Shown here: positions 62,863 through 64,000 of the stretch, piece after piece | Numbering within the stretch: the stretch's first letter is position 1 | How the letters are laid out: each line of letters begins with the position of its first letter | NCBI GenBank assembly: GCA_964645585.1 | Contig: CAZYAN010000014.1 | Location: forward strand, 1 to 64,000 | DNA from: DATGSL01 sp964645585 | GTDB taxonomy: Bacteria; Verrucomicrobiota; Verrucomicrobiia; Opitutales; T3Sed10-336 | Direction: 5' to 3' | DNA: 64,000 nucleotides | Notes under the pieces: generated by a model | Told to the model about the DNA's origin: nothing | Databases searched by the model: none | Seen by the model: only the letters and a program-made list of their open reading frames with translations | Made by a program: the position numbers and the translations under genes

Positions 62863-63834
62863 TCAAACCGGGGCCGGCACGCGGGCGAGGATTTCCTGCA
62901 GCAGATTGCCGATTACTTCCCGCTCCTCAAGTGCGTCGACCATCGGGCGCTTCAAACTCAGGCGATGCACGAGAACCGGGCTTGCTACTTGCAGAATATC
63001 TTCAGGCAGGACGAAATCCCGTCCTTGCAGCAGGGCGGCTGCTTGCGCGGCAAGGCGCAGACTCAGGGCGCCGCGGGTGCTGATACCGGCTTTAAGCTGG
63101 TTCTCCATCCGCGTCGCGGTGATTATATCCATGATAAAGACCAGCACTGACTCCTCAACGAAGATCTCGCGCACCAGCTTCTGGATGCGGCGAATGTCTT
63201 CCTGCCCGACAACCGGATCAAGCGTGAGGTCGTCGTAATGGAGGTTCGAATTCTTCAGGATTTCGATCTCGCTGTCATAATTCGGATAACCCATCTGGAG
63301 GCGCATCAGGAACCGGTCCATCTGGCTCTCCGGCAGCGGAAACGTCCCTTCGTAATCCACAGGGTTCTGGGTCGCGAAAACCATGAACGGATCCCCGACC
63401 GGATACGTGATCCCGTCGACCGTCACTTTGCCGCGGTCCATGACCTCCAGCAGACTTGACTGGGTTTTCGGGGTCGTCCGGTTGATCTCATCGGCTAAAA
63501 CGATGTTGGCGAAAACCGGGCCGCGCCGAAAAACGAACTCCCGGCGGCTTTCGTCGTACACGGAAACGCCGGTCACGTCAGCCGGAAGCAGGTCGCTGGT
63601 AAATTGAATGCGGGAAAACGAGCAGTCGATCGACTTGGCCAGACAGTAGGCAAGGGTCGTTTTGCCGACTCCGGGAAGATCTTCCATCAAAAGATGACCG
63701 GCCGAGATCAAAGAAATGATGACCTGGTCGATGATTTCGTCTTTTCCTTTGATGACCAGGCCGATGTTCGACTTCAGTCGCCGCAGGGTTTCATAGGTCT
63801 CTTGCGCCTGCGTTTGGTCGGTTAACTCCTTCAT
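62863..63834 (-). CDS. MoxR-family AAA+ ATPase
   Basis: A 323-residue AAA+ ATPase of the MoxR group, proposed to act as a chaperone that assembles or activates partner proteins. Walker A LPGVGKTTL (about 54-62), Walker B VLADEINR with TPKTQSSLLEVM, sensor 1 ATQNPVDYEG, and C-terminal lid with ISTRGALSLRLAAQA. First gene of the MoxR-DUF58-transglutaminase operon, with TTGA overlap to the next gene. It is divergent from a possible gene at the right edge. Confidence 0.94.
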   Translation of the reverse strand: MKELTDQTQAQETYETLRRLKSNIGLVIKGKDEIIDQVIISLISAGHLLMEDLPGVGKTTLAYCLAKSIDCSFSRIQFTSDLLPADVTGVSVYDESRREFVFRRGPVFANIVLADEINRTTPKTQSSLLEVMDRGKVTVDGITYPVGDPFMVFATQNPVDYEGTFPLPESQMDRFLMRLQMGYPNYDSEIEILKNSNLHYDDLTLDPVVGQEDIRRIQKLVREIFVEESVLVFIMDIITATRMENQLKAGISTRGALSLRLAAQAAALLQGRDFVLPEDILQVASPVLVHRLSLKRPMVDALEEREVIGNLLQEILARVPAPV

Positions 63835-63917
63835 CGATTGCTGCTAGAAAATGCCGGTTGGAGGCCGGGATTGCAAGCCCGGGCCCTATTCGCGTTGTTT
63901 GTCCCGGATCGGATTCG

Positions 63918-64000
63918 ATGACAACAGAAAAGCGCCGCCGCTTGGCAACTTTCCCCTCACCGAACATTTTAAACAAGCGTGCGCGTCGCCGACCTCCGAG
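63918..64000 (+). CDS. Start of a possible gene cut by the window end
   Basis: From the ATG at 63918 the frame stays open to the last base (27 codons), beginning MTTEKRRRLATF and continuing basic. A gene divergent from moxR would fit the layout, but too little is visible to name it, and no strong ribosome-binding site precedes it. Confidence 0.35.
   Translation, partial: MTTEKRRRLATFPSPNILNKRARRRPP

Noticed and set aside
63791..63976. 61-codon minus-strand frame at the right edge
   Set aside because: Overlaps the moxR start, no family similarity, and a divergent frame on the plus strand is at least as likely.

Overview
The window is a chromosomal segment of a fairly GC-rich bacterium. Gene content points to Verrucomicrobiota, probably an Opitutae-like lineage. 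The pointers are an orphan prepilin-like protein with the PVC-type WGFADGHAEF ending, paired LamG-like secreted proteins ending in an ESSADL...FFR module, a cold-shock-tailed HPF, a ClpX-like ATPase without zinc domain, an exosortase, and a TPR/ExbB cluster. This taxonomic call is inference: no rRNA or tRNA gene was found.

Left part (1-20 kb). The window opens inside an IS66-type element: the end of tnpA and a truncated tnpB abutting a fragment that looks like another IS end. Housekeeping genes follow: ffh, a glutaredoxin, uvrA, a menaquinone/ubiquinone methyltransferase, a divergent ClpX-like unfoldase, HU and hisS. A serine/threonine-family amino-acid block comes next (serA, plsY, hom, lysC, thrC). 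After it lies a tightly overlapping signalling cassette: dCache histidine kinase, single-domain response regulator, and REC-PAS-PP2C phosphatase.

Secreted/polymer region (20-31 kb). A secreted GH2 enzyme, nadE, a LamG-like secreted protein, a PQQ-type beta-propeller lipoprotein, a prepilin-like protein, a secreted PHP/CehA-like hydrolase, and a second LamG-like protein fused to a phosphodiester glycosidase (NAGPA) domain.

Middle (31-45 kb). zwf is followed by a stress trio on the same strand (HPF-cold-shock fusion, DksA/TraR-type zinc protein, ApaH-like phosphatase). Then come a VWA protein, an unknown protein, an exosortase-family protein, an adenylate-kinase-like protein, riboflavin synthase overlapping a family-4-like uracil-DNA glycosylase with a substituted cluster cysteine, a DUF72 protein, and a large PAS/GAF sensor kinase.

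Right part (45-64 kb). Almost everything is on the minus strand. From high to low coordinates: MoxR, DUF58 and transglutaminase; an NtrC-type regulator; a PstS-like binding protein; an unknown protein; TPR protein, TPR-like protein and ExbB without ExbD; an NSS Na+ symporter; htpG; and an apparently K+-dependent membrane pyrophosphatase. The last has an extended -10 box and a terminator-like hairpin in its leader. Several minus-strand genes carry short tandem repeats right at or after their stop codons. No CRISPR array, prophage, rRNA or tRNA was recognised.
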